From positions 1-9,328 of the forward strand of contig CAZGOS010000113.1 of NCBI GenBank assembly GCA_964527795.1: a stretch of 9,328 nucleotides of DNA. The letters are read 5' to 3'. Shown here one piece after another: positions 6,586 to 9,328 of this stretch. Source of the stretch: SMXL01 sp964527795 (GTDB lineage Bacteria; Bacteroidota; Rhodothermia; Rhodothermales; UBA10348). A program made the translations under genes and the position numbers. Each line of letters begins with the position of its first letter. The first letter of the stretch is position 1. Under the pieces are notes generated by a model. The model ran no database searches. It saw nothing but the letters and a program-made list of their open reading frames with translations, and had not been told where the DNA came from.

Positions 6586-7353
6586 ATGAGACGCATCATT
6601 CCAAGGACGATCCTGACGACTATTCTGATCACCGGTCTTGCCGGGATCGAGCTCGCGCAGGACGCTTCAGCGCAGACACCGCGCGTTGGTGCCGGGACCG
6701 TAACGGTATCGGGTAAGGGCACTGTAAAAGTTCAACCGGATCAGGCAACCGTGCGCTTCGGCGTCGTGACGGTCGACCTCGACCCGGAAGCAGCGCGCGT
6801 GGACAATGCACGCGTTTCGGCCGCGACAATGAATGCCGTGCGCGAGTTGGGCATCGAGGATCGGAAAATTCAGGTAAATGTTTTACGCATCCAGCCGTAC
6901 CGCGAATATGACCCTGATACGAGACGGAATGTCGATATGGGATTTCAGGCCGTACGAGACGTCACGGTGGATCTGGAAGACCTGGATCTTCTGCCGTCGC
7001 TCATCGCCTCGATTGTTGGTGAAGGAGCCAATCGCATACACGGTATTTCATACGGGCTGCAAGACGAGACGGGGCCTGAACATGAAGCTCTTCAGGAGGC
7101 GTTGGTGAACGCCCGTGCGAAAGCAGAGCTTATGGTGAAGACGCTCGGAGCGCGCTTGGGCTCCGTCATCCAGGTAAGCGAGCAGGGTCTGGTTCGGCCG
7201 CAGCAGATACGCATGGAATTCGATCGCTCTCTGATGCAGAAAGACGCCGGGATGAGTGAAGTGATTCCCGAGGCCTATTCCAGCGGTGAAATCGATGTCA
7301 GCGCAAACGTTACGGTCGTTTTTGCAATTCTTCCTGCACGTTCGAGGCAGTAA
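6586..7353 (+). CDS. SIMPL domain (DUF541) exported protein
   Basis: A 255-aa protein from the ATG at 6586. Residues 1-30 form a signal peptide (basic MRRIIPR, hydrophobic TILTTILITGLAG, likely cleavage after ASA at 27-29). The remainder is one SIMPL/DUF541 domain, about 38-248. It opens with the typical VTVSGKGTVKVQPDQATVRFGV at 39-60, continues through RKIQVNVLRIQPYREYD and FQAVRDVTVDLEDLDLL, then GISYGLQDE at 153-161 and the family-typical helix EALVNARAKAELMVKTLGARLG at 171-192, and closes with the strand VSANVTVVFAIL. Bacterial relatives include E. coli YggE, linked to protection against oxidative stress, and Brucella BP26, a periplasmic channel-like assembly. A biochemical activity is not settled. 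A longer frame reaches back to a TTG at 6532, but the ribosome binding site and signal peptide favour 6586. It runs convergently toward the small membrane-protein gene at 7426-7683. Confidence 0.92.
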   Translation: MRRIIPRTILTTILITGLAGIELAQDASAQTPRVGAGTVTVSGKGTVKVQPDQATVRFGVVTVDLDPEAARVDNARVSAATMNAVRELGIEDRKIQVNVLRIQPYREYDPDTRRNVDMGFQAVRDVTVDLEDLDLLPSLIASIVGEGANRIHGISYGLQDETGPEHEALQEALVNARAKAELMVKTLGARLGSVIQVSEQGLVRPQQIRMEFDRSLMQKDAGMSEVIPEAYSSGEIDVSANVTVVFAILPARSRQ

Positions 7354-7425
7354 TTGTTGAAAAGACAACCAACAAAGAACCAGAGATGTCGACGGCGCGT
7401 GAGGCGGTGCCGACGCGAACTTCTG

Positions 7426-7683
7426 TCACGAGGTACCAGGCCTGTTCGTAAACTTGTTGTATACGAACAGGATTAGCAGCGCACCGGCGGTTGCGCTGAC
7501 GAGGTTTCCGACGAAACTCACGGTATAGATGCCCAGCAGTCCACCGATCCAATTCCCTATGAATGCGCCTCCGATTCCCAGTAGTGTCGTGACTACAAAT
7601 CCTCCGGGATCTTTACCCGGCATAATGTATTTGGCCAGTGCGCCGGCAGCAAAACCGACTACAACGATCCAGATAAGCCCCAT
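7426..7683 (-). CDS. GlsB/YeaQ/YmgE family small membrane protein
   Basis: An 85-aa, almost wholly hydrophobic inner-membrane protein with three predicted transmembrane segments: residues 3-20 (LIWIVVVGFAAGALAKYI), 29-51 (FVVTTLLGIGGAFIGNWIGGLLG) and 59-78 (GNLVSATAGALLILFVYNKF). The first loop carries the family signature MPGKDPGG at 21-28. The glycine-rich second segment is typical of transglycosylase-associated / GlsB-type proteins (PF04226). Members are often stress-induced, and the molecular role is unknown. On the minus strand AGGAGGT sits 7 nt upstream of the ATG at 7681-7683, which fixes this start. The frame extends further back to a TTG at 7707, but that would run through the ribosome binding site. 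It converges with the SIMPL gene and diverges from the phosphoglucosamine mutase gene. Confidence 0.93.
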   Translation of the reverse strand: MGLIWIVVVGFAAGALAKYIMPGKDPGGFVVTTLLGIGGAFIGNWIGGLLGIYTVSFVGNLVSATAGALLILFVYNKFTNRPGTS

Positions 7684-7690
7684 TGTTACT

Positions 7691-7697
7691 ACCTCCT
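7691..7697 (-). promoter_or_regulatory. Ribosome binding site of the small membrane-protein gene
   Basis: Plus-strand ACCTCCT at 7691-7697 reads AGGAGGT on the minus strand, 7 nt before the ATG. This is an almost ideal Shine-Dalgarno match and decides the start against the upstream TTG at 7707. Confidence 0.85.
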
Positions 7698-7706
7698 GTT
7701 GGACCA

Positions 7707-7732
7707 ATTATTTTAATAATGTACGGGACAAA
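7707..7732 (-). promoter_or_regulatory. Possible promoter/operator of the small membrane-protein gene
   Basis: The divergent intergenic region (7684-7840) has an AT-rich perfect palindrome, ATTATTTTAATAAT, at 7707-7720, next to the ribosome binding site of the minus-strand gene. Reading the minus strand, TTTG (7729-7732) lies a promoter-like distance upstream of a TAATTGG, loosely like the Bacteroidota TTTG / TAnnTTTG pattern. The AT spike stands out from its surroundings. The promoter reading is inference and the fit is imperfect. Confidence 0.25.
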
Positions 7733-7840
7733 CAGGATTTAGGATGCACACAACCCGACCGTATGGAATCTGTGCTCTGCGGGGTATTTTCGGTCGCATT
7801 CGAACGCCTTCGCATTATGGGTGAGGAGAACTGAATTGAT

Positions 7841-9214
7841 ATGGACCGTACGCTAATCGTTTCCATTTCCGGTATTCGAGGAATTTTCGGCCGCGGCCTG
7901 GATGCGGACGTACTCGTGCGATTTGCTTCGGCGTACGGAACATGGTGCAAGACGCAGGCCGACACTCCCGTCGTCGTTATCGGCCGGGATGCACGCATTA
8001 CGGGCCCGCTATGCAGCGCCATCGTATCGTCGACTCTGCGCAGCGTCGGATGTTCGGTCATTGATGCGGGTCTTGCCTCGACGCCTACCGTCGAGATGGC
8101 CGTCATTGAAGAAAGAGCGACGGGCGGCATCATCGTTTCCGCATCACATAATCCGGAAGAGTGGAATGCGCTCAAGCTATTAAATGGTCGCGGTGAGTTT
8201 CTCTCACCAGACCAAGCCGAAGAAGTGATCGAGATGGCGGAAGACGCGCGCGCCGACTATGTGGCATTCGATGCAACAGGTTCCTACCGCGAGAAGTCGT
8301 ACCTGTCCTGCCACATCGATCGCATTCTGGATCTGCCGTTCATCGACCCGCCGGCGATTGCGGAGCGGAATTTTCGAGTCGTTGTCGATGGAATCAATTC
8401 GGTTGGCGGAATCGCCGTTCCGGCACTCCTCAGACGACTGGGCCTTCGCGACGAGCAGATCGTGTGCACCAACTGTGAGCCGACGGGTCGTTTCGCCCAT
8501 CCTGCCGAACCGCTGGCATCCAATCTGAAAGAGACGTGCGAGTTGGTGGCGGACAGCGCGGCCGACCTGGGCATCGTTGTCGACCCGGACGCTGACAGGC
8601 TCGCCTTGATCGAAGACGGCGGCGTCTATATGAGCGAAGAGCTGACCCAGGTGATCGCCGCCGATTTCCTGTGGCGCATCCGGCCAGGCGCATTTGTCAC
8701 AAACCTGTCCTCGTCCCGCGCAGTGGAAGATGTCGCGGCGCGTTACGGAATGGAGGTGCACCGCTCCGCCGTAGGCGAGATCAATGTCGTGAACAAAATG
8801 CACGAGGTGAATGCGTCGCTGGGCGGTGAAGGCAATGGAGGGGTTATTCTACCGGACCTGCACCATGGACGCGATGCTCTTGCCGGCGCCGCTATCGTCT
8901 TGCAGCACCTGACGAACCTGAATATGTCGCTATCCGATTTTCGGGCAACGCTTCCAAACTACAGGATCGTGAAGCTGAAAACGGATATCACCGGTCTCGA
9001 TCCCGATTCGCTGCTCAATGAGATGGCCGAGCGTTATGCCACTGAGCGCATTAATACGACTGACGGTGTAAAGATCGATCTCGACGAAGGCTGGGTGCAC
9101 ATGCGAAAATCCAATACCGAACCCATTATTCGCGTCTACTCTGAATCAACGTCGGAGGAAGCGGCCCGCGCACTCGGAGAACGGTTCATGGCGGAACTGA
9201 TCCATGGGGCGTAG
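7841..9214 (+). CDS. glmM: Phosphoglucosamine mutase (alpha-D-phosphohexomutase family)
   Basis: A 457-aa cytoplasmic phosphohexomutase with four family motifs. The active-site phosphoserine loop is ASHNPEEWNALK at 101-112 (catalytic Ser102). The Mg-binding loop is DPDADRLA at 248-255 (D248, D250, D252). The sugar-specificity loop is GGEGNGG at 328-334. The phosphate-binding loop is RKSNTEPIIRVYSES at 422-436. The N-terminus ISGIRGIFG is the usual first motif. GlmM converts glucosamine-6-phosphate to glucosamine-1-phosphate for UDP-GlcNAc, and so for peptidoglycan and LPS. The GEGNGG loop and SISGIRG start resemble the archaeal/Bacteroidota branch usually annotated as phosphoglucosamine mutase rather than E. 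coli GlmM. Activity on glucose- or mannose-phosphate cannot be excluded from motifs alone. The ATG at 7841 has GAGGAG at 7823-7828, a 12-nt spacer that is rather long. It is transcribed divergently from the small membrane-protein gene. Confidence 0.9.
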   Translation: MDRTLIVSISGIRGIFGRGLDADVLVRFASAYGTWCKTQADTPVVVIGRDARITGPLCSAIVSSTLRSVGCSVIDAGLASTPTVEMAVIEERATGGIIVSASHNPEEWNALKLLNGRGEFLSPDQAEEVIEMAEDARADYVAFDATGSYREKSYLSCHIDRILDLPFIDPPAIAERNFRVVVDGINSVGGIAVPALLRRLGLRDEQIVCTNCEPTGRFAHPAEPLASNLKETCELVADSAADLGIVVDPDADRLALIEDGGVYMSEELTQVIAADFLWRIRPGAFVTNLSSSRAVEDVAARYGMEVHRSAVGEINVVNKMHEVNASLGGEGNGGVILPDLHHGRDALAGAAIVLQHLTNLNMSLSDFRATLPNYRIVKLKTDITGLDPDSLLNEMAERYATERINTTDGVKIDLDEGWVHMRKSNTEPIIRVYSESTSEEAARALGERFMAELIHGA

Positions 9215-9220
9215 CCTACT

Positions 9221-9328
9221 TCAGAGATCCGTCCATCTCGCGTCCTCGATGTCCGAGCGGGGCTCATCCCGGCGTGAGGTCGGTGTGGATTTCTGCCCGT
9301 GTGAGGTCGGTGTGGATTTCTGCCCGTG
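9221..9328 (-). CDS. Possible C-terminal end of a minus-strand gene (low confidence)
   Basis: On the minus strand a frame is open from the window edge to a TGA at 9223-9221, giving 35 codons: two copies of HGQKSTPTS from the tandem repeat, then RRDEPRSDIEDARWTDL. The stop lies 6 bp past the phosphoglucosamine mutase stop, a typical tail-to-tail arrangement, and the hydrophilic, acidic end looks like a protein tail. Against it, another minus-strand frame is also open through the repeat (RAEIHTDLT twice) before stopping, as are plus-strand frames. The repeat could equally be a non-coding minisatellite. No homology is recognised. Confidence 0.25.
   Translation of the reverse strand, partial: HGQKSTPTSHGQKSTPTSRRDEPRSDIEDARWTDL
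9274..9328. repeat. 27-bp tandem repeat, two perfect copies, running to the window edge
   Basis: The unit begins GTGAGGTCGGTG and ends TTCTGCCCGT. Copy one spans 9274-9300 and copy two spans 9301-9327, identical at every base with no spacer. The final base, G at 9328, is what a third copy would start with, so the array may continue. Direct abutment without spacers argues against CRISPR. The unit is 9 codons long, so it would keep frame if translated; on the minus strand one frame reads HGQKSTPTS twice. Confidence 0.9.

Noticed and set aside
7388..7415. Bidirectional terminator between the SIMPL gene and the small membrane-protein gene
   Set aside because: The GTCG...CGAC pairing is broken by mismatches and bulges, and there is no T-tract on either side.
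7785..7792. TATTTTCG as a Bacteroidota -7 element for glmM
   Set aside because: It resembles TAnnTTTG, but no TTTG lies at the right distance upstream.
8204..8803. 199-codon minus-strand open frame opposite the phosphoglucosamine mutase gene
   Set aside because: It lies antisense to a well-supported enzyme with all catalytic motifs, and long antisense frames are expected in sequence of this composition.
9274..9328. Start of a CRISPR array
   Set aside because: The repeats abut directly with no spacer sequence and no cas gene is nearby.

Overview
The window reads as chromosomal DNA from a bacterium of the Fibrobacterota-Chlorobiota-Bacteroidota group, most likely Rhodothermota or Balneolota. 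The evidence is three copies of the type IX secretion (T9SS) C-terminal sorting domain with the core GNYPNPFNP, a GWxTD-domain protein, an asparaginyl-tRNA synthetase, and a phosphoglucosamine mutase with the archaeal/Bacteroidota-style GEGNGG loop. Base composition is moderate, roughly balanced to slightly GC-rich by eye. Several starts lack a Shine-Dalgarno (SD) sequence, which is common in this group. The lineage call is inference, since no rRNA gene is present.

Positions 1-3030 are a same-strand cluster of exported proteins. It contains the C-terminal sorting domain of a gene that begins outside the window, a 410-aa protein with two cohesin-like domains and a sorting domain, a 162-aa protein with a signal peptide and one cohesin-like domain but no sorting domain, and a 265-aa protein with one cohesin-like domain and a sorting domain. 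The last two look like close paralogues and are probably co-transcribed. Hairpins follow the first, second and last genes of the cluster; only the last (3119-3160) has a convincing T-tract.

Positions 3031-3407 are a 377-bp non-coding gap holding that terminator and some small dyads. Then comes an exported GWxTD-domain protein (3408-4844), closed by a strong intrinsic terminator at 4867-4898, and asnS (5002-6504), which carries a roughly 70-residue charged, helix-rich insertion. A SIMPL/DUF541 periplasmic protein (6586-7353) follows and runs convergently into a small GlsB/YeaQ-type membrane protein (7426-7683, minus strand). The latter is divergent from a phosphoglucosamine mutase homologue (7841-9214). 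The window ends in two perfect copies of a 27-bp tandem repeat (9274-9327), which may lie in the 3' end of a minus-strand gene or be an intergenic minisatellite.

The right two thirds is a run of largely unrelated housekeeping or envelope genes and I see no pathway linking them. The part most worth attention is the cohesin-like T9SS cluster. I found no defence system, mobile element, CRISPR array, tRNA or rRNA gene.
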